Of a stretch of 64,000 nt of DNA, positions 52,655-61,348 are shown one piece after another. This DNA comes from Legionella saoudiensis (GTDB lineage: Bacteria; Pseudomonadota; Gammaproteobacteria; Legionellales; Legionellaceae). The first letter of the stretch is position 1. Every line of letters starts with the position of its first letter. Position numbers and translations under genes: made by a program. Below the pieces are notes generated by a model. The model was not told the DNA's origin. It saw nothing but the letters and a program-made list of their open reading frames with translations, and ran no database searches. The DNA is taken from assembly GCF_001465875.1 (NCBI RefSeq), contig NZ_LN901324.1:930001-994000 (forward strand). Direction: 5' to 3'.

Positions 52655-53935
52655 ATGGAATCCACATGTGATGCACAAACACTGAACACCACAAAAACAA
52701 AAACAAATACAACTCGTGCAGTTCTCGTTATTCTTTTATGCTCTGCCTTTTTATTTTATAAATACGTGCTGCAAAACTTCCCCAGTGTTATGGCTCCTCA
52801 ATTAATGGATGCATTTAACTTACACGGCTTAGGGCTTGGTGTACTTTCCGGGGTTTATTTTTGGACTTATCTCATTGTTCCTTTATTTGTGGGTATTATC
52901 CTGGATCATTACGGAACACGTTGGGTAACCTCTGCTGCCATTCTATGTTGTGCTCTCGGTACCTTTGTTTTTGCTCAAGCAGAACATTTAAATAGTGCCA
53001 TTTGGGGGCGCGCACTCATCGGTGTTGGCGTATCCTTTGCTAGTATTGCTTATTTTAAGCTCGCTGCGGTATGGTTTGATAAAAAATATTACGCCCTACT
53101 GACTTCCCTATTGGTTGCTTCGGGAATGATCGGAGCAGTTTGCGGGCAAATGCCGCTTGCCTGGCTTGTTAACCAAATTGGCTGGCGTGGAAGTTTATCA
53201 AATTTAGCCTGGATAGGAGTTGCCTTAGCCGCCTTATTCCTGCTCATTGTTAAAGATAAACCTAGTGCAGGAACTGCCACTACAGCAAACACTGAAAGCC
53301 AACATTTATGGCGTGACATTCTCTCCATTGTAAAAAACAAACAAAACTGGTTATTAACTGCATACAGTGGTTTGGCATTCTCTCCAATTGTGATTTTCTG
53401 TGGTTTGTGGGGTAATCCATTTCTACAAAAAGCATATAATCTGGATGCCTTGGTTGCCCCCAGCCTTATTTCAATGGTGTTTATCGGCTTAGCAATTTCA
53501 TGTCCTTTATTCGCGCTTTTTGCCAATCGTGTACGTAATCGTTGTGCCTTTATGATGTACAGCACTCTGATTTCTGCCTTATGCATCACGTTAGTAATCT
53601 ACGCGCATCCTATGCCGCTTTGGCTACTTAGCTTTCTCTTGTTTATGTTTGGCTTTAGTTTAGGCGCATTTCCAATTGTGTTTGTAATTGGTAAAGAGCT
53701 AAATCCATTGCATTTAGCAGGAACAGCTACTTCGTTAATCAATGCTAGTGACGCGTTTTTAGATGCAATAGCTGAGCCTGCAATTGGCAGCTTGTTGGAT
53801 ATGTTTAGCACCGGAGCTTCGCATGATTTCTCCTTGTCTAGCTATCATATTGCGCTGGCCGTTTTGCCTTTATTCCAAATCATTGGTGCCCTGATGTTGA
53901 AATGGGTTAAAGATGAGCATAGAGCGGCTCATTAG
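52655..53935 (+). CDS. MFS transporter, Pht-like amino acid carrier
   Basis: A 426-residue major facilitator with twelve helices. FPSVMAPQLMDAF, GVLSGVYFWTYLIVP and DHYGTRWV resemble the Legionella Pht family, which moves amino acids into the bacterium during intravacuolar growth (PhtA threonine, PhtJ valine). The leader peptide upstream is rich in Val and Ile codons, consistent with a branched-chain substrate, but assignment to PhtJ is inference. The ribosome site AGAGGAGG is strong with a short four-base spacer and may be masked by the upstream RNA fold. A clean intrinsic terminator follows. Confidence 0.82.
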   Translation: MESTCDAQTLNTTKTKTNTTRAVLVILLCSAFLFYKYVLQNFPSVMAPQLMDAFNLHGLGLGVLSGVYFWTYLIVPLFVGIILDHYGTRWVTSAAILCCALGTFVFAQAEHLNSAIWGRALIGVGVSFASIAYFKLAAVWFDKKYYALLTSLLVASGMIGAVCGQMPLAWLVNQIGWRGSLSNLAWIGVALAALFLLIVKDKPSAGTATTANTESQHLWRDILSIVKNKQNWLLTAYSGLAFSPIVIFCGLWGNPFLQKAYNLDALVAPSLISMVFIGLAISCPLFALFANRVRNRCAFMMYSTLISALCITLVIYAHPMPLWLLSFLLFMFGFSLGAFPIVFVIGKELNPLHLAGTATSLINASDAFLDAIAEPAIGSLLDMFSTGASHDFSLSSYHIALAVLPLFQIIGALMLKWVKDEHRAAH

Positions 53936-53942
53936 AAACGGT

Positions 53943-53973
53943 AACCTGGTTGCTTGGCAACCAGGTTTTCTTT
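53943..53973 (+). terminator. Intrinsic terminator of the MFS gene
   Basis: AACCTGGTTGC-ttg-GCAACCAGGTT is an 11-bp stem followed by TTCTTT. It is the best intrinsic terminator in the window. Confidence 0.85.
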
Positions 53974-54014
53974 AAAACAGCTAAATGCAAATCAAAAACA
54001 CAGCGTAATATAGA

Positions 54015-54356
54015 CTATTCCGCACCCGCCTCAACATAAACCCAGGCAAATGTCCCCGAAACAAGTTGAACCTTAATTCGCTTATAATCAGCCACTTCAT
54101 ACGTATCTGCTTGCGCTAATTCCTCGGGAGTTAAATCAAAAACCATACCCGCTACTTTATCCGACATGCGTCCAGTATAGCGAATCACCGGATGATCCGG
54201 CTCTCCGCTAATAGCCACCGCCTTAGGGTTGCTAATGGTTAATAAAAACAATTCAAACTCAAGCAAGCTATCTGGCACACCATCCAACTTGCGGCCGAAA
54301 GTGGCTAATTGTACTGCTTCGTACTGCAAGGTTCCGTAAGAAAATAATTTTTCCAT
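54015..54356 (-). CDS. Gamma-glutamylcyclotransferase-like (AIG2 family) protein
   Basis: A 113-residue GGCT-fold protein. It begins MEKLFSYGTLQYEAVQLATF with the family YGTL motif, and has MVFDLTPEELAQADTYEVAD, containing the conserved acidic residue, before YKRIKV. Members convert gamma-glutamyl amino acids to 5-oxoproline or act on related amides. The ATG directly follows the dacB stop, so the two are co-translated, but no functional link is obvious. Confidence 0.87.
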   Translation of the reverse strand: MEKLFSYGTLQYEAVQLATFGRKLDGVPDSLLEFELFLLTISNPKAVAISGEPDHPVIRYTGRMSDKVAGMVFDLTPEELAQADTYEVADYKRIKVQLVSGTFAWVYVEAGAE

Positions 54357-55802
54357 TTACTGGGTTACCTCTCTACTGCTGTGTTCTAAATAATACTCAT
54401 CAACAGTTAACAGTATTTTTTCTTCTAAGGCCTTAGCTTTGGCATTAGATTTACCAACTCCATTACTAATAATAGAAAATACAAAAGACTTAGCATTAGG
54501 ATTAATAATAAAACCAGATAAAGATGAAAGATCATGCATTGAACCTGTTTTTGCAAATACTTTTTTATTAAGAATGCTGTCTTTCATACGTCCTTGCAAA
54601 GTTCCAGAAACTCCGGCTTGCGGCAAGGCATTAAGCAATGCGGATTGCAGATTTTTATCCTGGTAAAGCTGCGTTAATAAGTCAACAAATTGCTCTGCTG
54701 CGATTAAATTATAACGAGTACCCTCACCATCAGCTAATTCCATCTGCTTTACATCCAAATGCGTATGTTCGGAAATAATTTTTTTCATTGCGAACATCGC
54801 TTCTTTATGCGTACCTTTCCCAGTTAACAAATAACCCAACTTCCGGCTAATGTTATTAGCATATAGATTATCGGATTTCTGCAGCATGTGTTTAAGTAAT
54901 TTAGGTAAATCACCCGACTGATAACTTGCAATTACTTGCGCATCTGCCGGGGTAATACCTGTAATAATTTTACCTTTAAGGGTAATTCCTTCCTTTTTTA
55001 AGGTGTTTTGGATTACTTGTTTAGCGAATAAAACAGGATCAGGTATAGCAAACTCAAGCAGTTTGGGATTTTTATCCTGAACTGTACAGCCATATAAACG
55101 CAAGGTATTATTGGCCTTAATTTCAACATGTAAACTGCAATGGTTTTTCTCTTCCTCTTTGCTCACTGTGGTTACTTCATTAATCAAAGTTAATGCGTTA
55201 ATTGCAGGCTTCGCATTGGCTTTTGAGCTGGCTTTTGGTTTAAGCCGCGCAGCTCCTCCTAAGGAAGGGGAACTAATTAATTCATAACGCTCCGCATTTT
55301 CATTTAATACAACTGCAGTATCCGGTGCAGTATAACCCCAGCCTAAATCGTCATAAGAATCACCACTTAGATAATAAGGTGCCGGATACTGGCTGTCATC
55401 GATAACAATATTACCTTGAATAACTTTGCTGTTATTTTTTTTCAAATTTGCCACTAACGCGGCGAGATTATCCGCTGTAAGTGAAGGAGACCCCGTAAAG
55501 GTAAGATAGTAATTAGACCCTTTCTGGGATAAAGTCGTTGAAAAGCGAAAATCCGGCTTTAAATAATATAGGGCTGCGGCTGCTGTAAAAAGCTTAGTGC
55601 TGCTTGCTGGGCTTAATAATTTATTTGCATTGCGACTATAAATGATCTCTCCTGTTTGCGCATCTTTAATCATGACCCCTACCGTTGCTCTAGGCAATTG
55701 CTGGTCGATGATTTCATCAATTTTTGCGGTTAATGGCTGCGCAAATAGAGTCTGATTGAAAAGAGCTACGGCACTGATCCACATGTAGTTAAAATAGCGC
55801 AC
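54357..55802 (-). CDS. dacB: D-alanyl-D-alanine carboxypeptidase/endopeptidase (PBP4)
   Basis: A 481-residue class C low-mass penicillin-binding protein of the periplasm. After a signal peptide (about 1-22, MRYFNYMWISAVALFNQTLF) come the motifs in order: SPASSTK (SxxK with the active serine), SDN in KSDNLYANN, and KTG in FAKTGSMHDLSS. The long insert between SxxK and SDN is typical of DacB/PBP4. It trims D-Ala-D-Ala ends and cleaves peptide cross-links in peptidoglycan. It is translationally adjacent to the GGCT-like gene. Confidence 0.93.
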   Translation of the reverse strand: MRYFNYMWISAVALFNQTLFAQPLTAKIDEIIDQQLPRATVGVMIKDAQTGEIIYSRNANKLLSPASSTKLFTAAAALYYLKPDFRFSTTLSQKGSNYYLTFTGSPSLTADNLAALVANLKKNNSKVIQGNIVIDDSQYPAPYYLSGDSYDDLGWGYTAPDTAVVLNENAERYELISSPSLGGAARLKPKASSKANAKPAINALTLINEVTTVSKEEEKNHCSLHVEIKANNTLRLYGCTVQDKNPKLLEFAIPDPVLFAKQVIQNTLKKEGITLKGKIITGITPADAQVIASYQSGDLPKLLKHMLQKSDNLYANNISRKLGYLLTGKGTHKEAMFAMKKIISEHTHLDVKQMELADGEGTRYNLIAAEQFVDLLTQLYQDKNLQSALLNALPQAGVSGTLQGRMKDSILNKKVFAKTGSMHDLSSLSGFIINPNAKSFVFSIISNGVGKSNAKAKALEEKILLTVDEYYLEHSSREVTQ

Positions 55803-55877
55803 TGAAATTCCCCTTTAATGCATGACGATTGGGCATATAGCTTCTCTGATTCTGCAATGAAGTGCAAGTGATGATAC

Positions 55878-57458
55878 TCAAATCATCACTTCATTCTTTT
55901 TTATATCAATAACTTCATCTAGTTCAGTAGCTACATGCTTATGATTCACAGGCTTTAATAAGGCCTGTGACAAACCAAGAATAAATAAGCTCAAGGGGAA
56001 AATACAAATTAAGTCAAAAGGAAAGCGAAGTAATCCTACTCCCCCAAAAGAGCCTAAATAAGATACTAAAAGCATAATTCCCATATACAAGAAGAACCAT
56101 CCCATGAGTAGACCATTATCAAAAGACCCTTTTCGATGCGCTATAAAATACAGAATTAAACCAAGCAATAAAGCCACATCAAGTTTCCAGATAATTGCAA
56201 AACCACACCAGTACAGCATTAAATTACAAAAATAAAACGCAATATGAGAGCAAATCAATGCCCCATATAATTTGAATGGTCGTGGTGTTTCCGGTTGCAA
56301 TTTACGCATGGCTAATAAGCAAATCGGCCCAATACTGTAAGAAAGAATACTAGCAGAAGAAAGGAACGCTACCAGTTTCTGCCATCCAGGAAAGGGTAAA
56401 AAGGACAACATGCCAACAATTAAATTGGCATATAAGGCAATGTAAGGAATTTTATGACGATTTACTTTTAAAAATATTTTAGGTAAATGCCCATTTTGTG
56501 CCATTCCATACAAAATACGAGAGGTTGCTGCCGCATAAACTAAAGCTGTACCAAAGGGGGAAAAAGAAGCATCGATCATGAGTAAGGTGGCAACCACACC
56601 CAACCCTAAAAGCAGAGCTAATCCAACCAAAGGACCACTGTCCCCAGGATAAGATAATCCTGACCAGCCATGACTTAAATAGTGTTGTGGAATAGCTACA
56701 ATAAAACTTAATTGCAAGAGAAAATATAAAATAAAACCTATTAGGACTGCACCTAAAATCGCAATTGGAATGCTACGCTGCGGGTTTTTAACTTCGCCCG
56801 CAAGCATCAACCCATTTTGGAACCCCGTAAATGCAAAAACCACTCCTCCTTCAGAAAGTGCGGCAAAAATAGCAACCCAACTGCTCTTATCAGATACATT
56901 CACGGAAACATTACTCATTGAGGGAGCAATGTAAAAGAAAGAAGCAATGGCAATGCTGGGTAATATGAATTTTATAATGCTGGCATATTTATTACATTCA
57001 GCCAGTAATTTAATTCCGTAAGAATTTAAAAACACAACAAAGAGCATGATGGCCACAGCGGCAACATAACCATAAGCTGAAAGCTGTAAAGTGACAGAGT
57101 GACCTGCGACTAATATAGGAAAAAAGTGGCTGGCGTATTGAAGAATAGCTTGAATTTCAATCGGAGTCATTACCACGTAAGAAAGCCATGAAGTCCATGC
57201 AAATAAGAATCCAACTTCGTTTCCATGAGTAAATGTCGGGTAATTAGACATCCCCCCAGAAATCGGAAACATGGTACCTAGTTCGCAAAGGGGCAATGCA
57301 ATAAACAACATAAAAAAAGTAGCAATAACCCAAGAAATTAATGAATTGCTACCTGCAATTTGAGCACTAATGTATGGGCTAAATAACCATCCAGACCCTA
57401 CCATTCCACCAGCCGCAGCAATTAAAACATTTGTTGTTGAGATGTCACGTCTTAACAT
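55878..57458 (-). CDS. APC superfamily permease
   Basis: A 526-residue inner-membrane protein with about 12-14 helices. The first helix pair carries NVLIAAAGGMVGSGWLFSPY, and the next FPISGGMSNYPTFTHGNEVG, in the position of the APC substrate loops. The sequence AFTGFQNGLMLAGEVKNPQR is the conserved TM6-loop region. The substrate is probably an amino acid, polyamine or similar. It is not closely similar to the 31853 permease. It stands alone, with a spacer rich in DnaA boxes upstream. Confidence 0.87.
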   Translation of the reverse strand: MLRRDISTTNVLIAAAGGMVGSGWLFSPYISAQIAGSNSLISWVIATFFMLFIALPLCELGTMFPISGGMSNYPTFTHGNEVGFLFAWTSWLSYVVMTPIEIQAILQYASHFFPILVAGHSVTLQLSAYGYVAAVAIMLFVVFLNSYGIKLLAECNKYASIIKFILPSIAIASFFYIAPSMSNVSVNVSDKSSWVAIFAALSEGGVVFAFTGFQNGLMLAGEVKNPQRSIPIAILGAVLIGFILYFLLQLSFIVAIPQHYLSHGWSGLSYPGDSGPLVGLALLLGLGVVATLLMIDASFSPFGTALVYAAATSRILYGMAQNGHLPKIFLKVNRHKIPYIALYANLIVGMLSFLPFPGWQKLVAFLSSASILSYSIGPICLLAMRKLQPETPRPFKLYGALICSHIAFYFCNLMLYWCGFAIIWKLDVALLLGLILYFIAHRKGSFDNGLLMGWFFLYMGIMLLVSYLGSFGGVGLLRFPFDLICIFPLSLFILGLSQALLKPVNHKHVATELDEVIDIKKNEVMI

Positions 57459-57911
57459 GAAATTTCCTTATTTTTCAGGGTTCTTCAGCTTACCTTTTTC
57501 TCATCATAACACTTTATTATAGAAAGCCAAGCCATGGTGGGCTTTGTGAAGGAATATACGGCGTATAAAACTAATTAAGAATAATTACATAATAATACGG
57601 CCGGTGAGGTTGTTTTACCTCATAGTACAAAAAAATATAAAATCAAGCTGTTCTTTCATTTTATTTTTTGTTAGTATACCGAAAAGATTTTTATCTAGCT
57701 CTAATTTCTCCTGTGGATAATTTTCATAAGACACTTCCTCCTCCATTATCCAATAAAAATTAAAACAAATTACAATCCTGTGTATATAAGCATTGGAGTG
57801 TTATTTTTCATAAAAAGATATCCACAAAATCTGTGGATAATTCTGTTAACAGATCCTGAAAAAGCTCTTAACCTCTACTTTTCGGCTCATGTACGCAAAT
57901 CAAACAAGCTG
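57459..57911. promoter_or_regulatory. A/T-rich spacer with a DnaA-box cluster
   Basis: About 450 gene-free bases hold two perfect DnaA boxes, TGTGGATAA at 57712-57720 and 57832-57840, a near-perfect ATATCCACA at 57818-57826 forming a facing pair, and a weak TTATCCAAT near 57746. No dnaA, dnaN or gidA gene is near, so this is unlikely to be oriC. It may titrate DnaA or let DnaA regulate a flanking gene. A short TGAGGT...ACCTCA hairpin is also present near 57605. Confidence 0.5.
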
Positions 57912-58361
57912 TTATTGGATACCAAACCAACCGCCAGTATCTCCACCAGCCCAACATAAATTATTACTACATCCTTTAATTTTTTCAGTGCATAGCTCTT
58001 TTAATTGATCTGATTTACTAATATCGATATTTTGATAACCCTCTGGCTTGCAAATACGTATCATATACTTGCCAGGCACGCGAATTTGCCCCATAACTGA
58101 AATCGTTGGAGAAACCATATAGAGCCCAGGAGAATGGGAATAGCATGCAATATAACATCCAGGATTGCTTGTATAAGTATTATCTGTAGGTAATAGCACT
58201 TGAACTGCTCCTGGATAAGAATGATTAACAACGCCTGCGCCTTTGATTACGTATACCGGATAAGGGGATGGTAATAACGTGTTGTTTGGCCCTGAAAGGT
58301 CAAGTGCATCAGCCTGGGCGAGCATGCAAAGACATAAACCACCTAGCATTATTCGTTTCAT
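57912..58361 (-). CDS. Secreted Cys-containing protein
   Basis: A 149-residue protein with a signal peptide (1-19, MKRIMLGGLCLCMLAQADA). The mature part has many cysteines (CYIAC, IRIC, LKELC, IKGCSNNLCW) and a GGDTGGWFGIQ end, suggesting a disulfide-linked exported protein. I do not recognise the family. The in-frame opening extends to 58553, but I chose the second of two adjacent ATGs at 58361-58364 because AGGAG precedes it at six bases and the signal peptide begins there. Confidence 0.62.
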   Translation of the reverse strand: MKRIMLGGLCLCMLAQADALDLSGPNNTLLPSPYPVYVIKGAGVVNHSYPGAVQVLLPTDNTYTSNPGCYIACYSHSPGLYMVSPTISVMGQIRVPGKYMIRICKPEGYQNIDISKSDQLKELCTEKIKGCSNNLCWAGGDTGGWFGIQ

Positions 58362-58701
58362 CATGAGCTCCTGAGCGTACGTAGGCTTTATAAAGTATAG
58401 GTTAAATTGGCTTTTTATTATTTTACAGGGCAGTATTTCAATATTATTCTTGACAGATTCAAAGCATGGGGACCCTGGGTTGCTTACTTTGTTTGCAATG
58501 ACGAGGAATTTAATTGATATCTCAATTATTGTAAGAAACATAACGACAAGCAAGCCAGAGGCTCAAGACGGAGCCCTGAGTTTGCTTTAATTGATCAAAT
58601 ATGGAGCTCTTAGTTAGCCATATCCCTGTAGCGGGGACATTCTGCTCCCACTACAGTTCCTTTCATCCAGGCTACATCAGGTTAGAGAGAAATAAATGTC
58701 C
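58362..58701. other. Intergenic region with repeat and hairpins
   Basis: About 340 bases. It contains a copy of the GGTTGCTT repeat at 58472-58505, an imperfect hairpin around GGCTC-aagacg-GAGCC near 58560, and a CTGTAG...CTACAG pair near 58630. No further gene is supported. Confidence 0.5.
58472..58505 (+). repeat. Dispersed intergenic repeat, copy 3
   Basis: CCCTGGGTTGCTTACTTTG then TTTGCAATGACGAGG is the same unit as at 4321, diverged at several bases. Confidence 0.55.
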
Positions 58702-60075
58702 TCATCGTGGAGCGGACATTGGAGGTTCATAACTTTGATCATTTTGTGCTCTTGCATCAGCAGAACGAGCTAATGCCCCTTCTAATTTATCTCTGATCTT
58801 ATTATCTGCATCGCTATCTTTATGCGCATGCTGTTTTAAATATTCTTTTGCCAAATTAGTCAAATCAGGATCCTTAGGATTTTTTGCCATAGCAGCAACC
58901 AGCTCATCAGCTTTATCCGATCTCATTCCATCACTGAATTTTTTATAATCTGATTTAGCATTCTGATGGTCCTGAGCACTTAATTTATCAAAACCACCCT
59001 TTTCTACTGCCTTCTGGCATAAAAGAATACCATGAATATTGGAGCGTGGATTAGCAATTGTACAGTTATCGCGTTTTTGCCCTTGTTGATCGATCTCATG
59101 TATTGGGTCTTTATTACCTGCAACATTATGAATTTTTGTCATTATGGCATCATGGGATTGGCCATTAGCATGTCCATTCAACATCGAGTTAATAAATTTG
59201 CTATCAACCTTACTCAAATCATCAATGCGGTAAATTTGCGTACCAGGCTTATCTGCCCCAACACCACGGTTTGTAAAAACCATGTATCCGGATTTAGAAC
59301 CGGGGCCATCTGGAACTACCGAGAGCCCCATAGCATGCCCCTCACAAGAAACAGGGATGGTGGTAATTTTACCTTGGCTAATACGCTCAGCTATTTTCTC
59401 ACCAGCTTGAGGTGAGTTTTGAGCTGTACTCGCAGAAAATCCTGCTGTTTTCTCAGAAAAGTTAAACGCTTCAGAAATTTCTTTAAATTTAGGTTCTCGT
59501 TCAGCATACTTCGCAACAGATTGCGACATCACCTTATAAGAAGGACCTACGTCAGCTAACTGAGAGAAAGTACCATCCTTACTGGTCATTTCAATCCCTA
59601 AAGTAAGTCCGAAATTTTTAACCGGATGGAGTTTATCGTCTTTGGCAGTAGGCCGTTGTAAGCCGGCATCTGCAGCCGCCTTACTATCCAACGCCATTTC
59701 AAAGGCTGCGCGTTCAACAGGACCAACCTCTGCGCCATAATCCATCATCTGGTTGGCTTTGTTAAAATCTTGCTGTTGGAATGCTTGCTGTAGAGGACTT
59801 TGTCCAAATTTATTTTGTGCAAAATTTAATGCATGTTGCAGATTATCAAATCCAGCTTGTCTCGCTGCTTCTTCGAGTTCTGCTTTTAAACGCTCGGCGC
59901 TCAGCATCTCTGAAAATAGCCTATTCATTTGCGCAAAAAAATTATCATTATCAATTTTCATGCGCGTCATGATTTCTTGCTGCTCAGCCATTTTTTGCTG
60001 TTTTTTAGTATCACTTTCTTGCTGAGGATACAGTTTGCTGAGCATGTCTATAATTTCTAGCGGATTTAAGGGCAT
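58702..60075 (-). CDS. Putative effector with His/Cys protease-like motif
   Basis: A 457-residue soluble protein. An N-terminal coiled coil spans about 20-75. The middle contains CEGHAMGLSVV with H247, TNRG with N269, and QQGQKRDNCTIANPRSN with Gln at 330-333 and C338. The H...N...Q...C order and spacing resemble CE-clan or related cysteine peptidases and deubiquitinases, but I cannot match the family. The C-terminal third is charged and helical. There is no signal peptide. It is alone between the 60152 gene and a repeat-bearing spacer. Function is a hypothesis. Confidence 0.55.
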   Translation of the reverse strand: MPLNPLEIIDMLSKLYPQQESDTKKQQKMAEQQEIMTRMKIDNDNFFAQMNRLFSEMLSAERLKAELEEAARQAGFDNLQHALNFAQNKFGQSPLQQAFQQQDFNKANQMMDYGAEVGPVERAAFEMALDSKAAADAGLQRPTAKDDKLHPVKNFGLTLGIEMTSKDGTFSQLADVGPSYKVMSQSVAKYAEREPKFKEISEAFNFSEKTAGFSASTAQNSPQAGEKIAERISQGKITTIPVSCEGHAMGLSVVPDGPGSKSGYMVFTNRGVGADKPGTQIYRIDDLSKVDSKFINSMLNGHANGQSHDAIMTKIHNVAGNKDPIHEIDQQGQKRDNCTIANPRSNIHGILLCQKAVEKGGFDKLSAQDHQNAKSDYKKFSDGMRSDKADELVAAMAKNPKDPDLTNLAKEYLKQHAHKDSDADNKIRDKLEGALARSADARAQNDQSYEPPMSAPR

Positions 60076-60151
60076 ATCAAATCACCTATACTATTTTCAT
60101 TTAAGTATATCACAGCGCAACGTCAGTATGAGCAATTGCATCAGCGGTATA

Positions 60152-60736
60152 TTATCCACCTTTTCGATGTTGCATAATTTCAGAGAAAAACTCGGGTTTG
60201 TTAAGCCCCATGGCTGCGAAAATTTGTGGCACTCTATCCCAAGAGCCCTCTTGTTCAATACTTGCCACAATTAAATCAAAACCCGCTTTTTTATCGGCTG
60301 CAGTTCCCCAACCATTAATAAAGCACAAACCTTTCAATCTTTTCGCTTCAATATGACCTAAATTTACCGCGGCAGATAAATAGGCATGAGCCTCATCATA
60401 AAGGCGCTGACAGTTTTTACTATTTGATTCGCTTTTAAAAACACCTTCTATTTCCAATTGCTCTCTAAATTTCGCCTCTTCTAAAATCATTTTCCCTAAT
60501 AGATAATTAGCTTGTGCGTCATCAATACTTGTTGCCGCTCTCAGGCATTCTTCATACATAATGCGCGCGAAAGGGAACTTCTTGCTGCCCTGCATCTTTT
60601 TATAGATTTCAGCTAATTCAAAATAATAAGCAATTTCTTTTTTGAGCACATCATCACCCGGTTGATTATTTACCCGGTTTGCTTGCATTGCTTTTATCTT
60701 TTTTACAATTCTTTTAATTTTCCATTGATTAAACAT
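60152..60736 (-). CDS. Sel1-like repeat-type hypothetical protein
   Basis: A 194-residue helical protein. Segments such as ANYLLGKMILEEA and YLSAAVNLGHIEAKRLKGLC resemble degenerate Sel1/TPR repeats. It lacks a signal peptide. The start is well supported by CAGGAG. It follows the membrane protein at 60762 with a 25-base gap, so they probably form a two-gene unit. A role as an adaptor is possible; nothing specific is seen. Confidence 0.6.
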   Translation of the reverse strand: MFNQWKIKRIVKKIKAMQANRVNNQPGDDVLKKEIAYYFELAEIYKKMQGSKKFPFARIMYEECLRAATSIDDAQANYLLGKMILEEAKFREQLEIEGVFKSESNSKNCQRLYDEAHAYLSAAVNLGHIEAKRLKGLCFINGWGTAADKKAGFDLIVASIEQEGSWDRVPQIFAAMGLNKPEFFSEIMQHRKGG

Positions 60737-60761
60737 AAAAAACTCCTGTCATCCTTCTTTG

Positions 60762-61217
60762 CTAGGAAGTTGATTGAATTAAATATTGCAACAAAAATAT
60801 AAGCACCACGATTACAATCATTAACGCAAGAATTTTGCCTCCAAAGCTTGCAGATTCTTTAATTTGCTTTTGTAATTCACCTGGCTGCTTTTCCGGCTCT
60901 TCTTCTGGATTAATTTCGGGGCCATACATCTGCTGATCAAAGTATCTAGAAATAAAATAAGAAATTATCCCGGTGATGACACAGGGTATGAAAAACATGA
61001 GCCAAATAATCGTTTTGCTTCCTGCGGAAGTGTACTGATAATCATCCTGGTATTTTGCCAAAAGTTCTAAAATAAAATCGGGAATATTATAACTCCATTC
61101 AAATAGAAAATAGGGCAAAATATATAGACTAAAAAAGAACAAGCCCAAACTGATAGTTAGGCAAATCATTCCAAAAATAAATAACTTATCGTGACCACCA
61201 AAGCGTTTTTGTTCCAT
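60762..61217 (-). CDS. Hypothetical membrane protein (three helices)
   Basis: A 151-residue protein with three hydrophobic segments: about 12-38 (LFIFGMICLTISLGLFFFSL), about 72-90 (TIIWLMFFIPCVITGIISYF) and the C-terminal end (ILALMIVIVVLIFLLQYLI). An acidic Pro/Glu linker precedes the last. I chose the ATG at 61217 because GAAGGTGG lies upstream; the ATG at 61244 has no site. It appears paired with the downstream Sel1-like gene. The family is not recognised. Confidence 0.6.
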   Translation of the reverse strand: MEQKRFGGHDKLFIFGMICLTISLGLFFFSLYILPYFLFEWSYNIPDFILELLAKYQDDYQYTSAGSKTIIWLMFFIPCVITGIISYFISRYFDQQMYGPEINPEEEPEKQPGELQKQIKESASFGGKILALMIVIVVLIFLLQYLIQSTS

Positions 61218-61348
61218 AGCCACCTTCAAATTATAATTCTCCATTTAAATTATAAGATAGCAGATGCATATAAATATGTACACTTGCTGGAGATATTAAC
61301 CAATTCATTTTAAAATAAATTAATCTCTACTCGCTTTAAAGGTAACTA

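Noticed and set aside
57712..57840. Chromosomal origin of replication
   Set aside because: There are only three or four boxes and no dnaA, dnaN, gidA or rpmH nearby; a minor DnaA site is the safer call.
58362..58553. Upstream extension of the secreted protein by 64 residues
   Set aside because: The extension hides a good signal peptide inside the protein and runs through a dispersed repeat; AGGAG supports the start at 58361.
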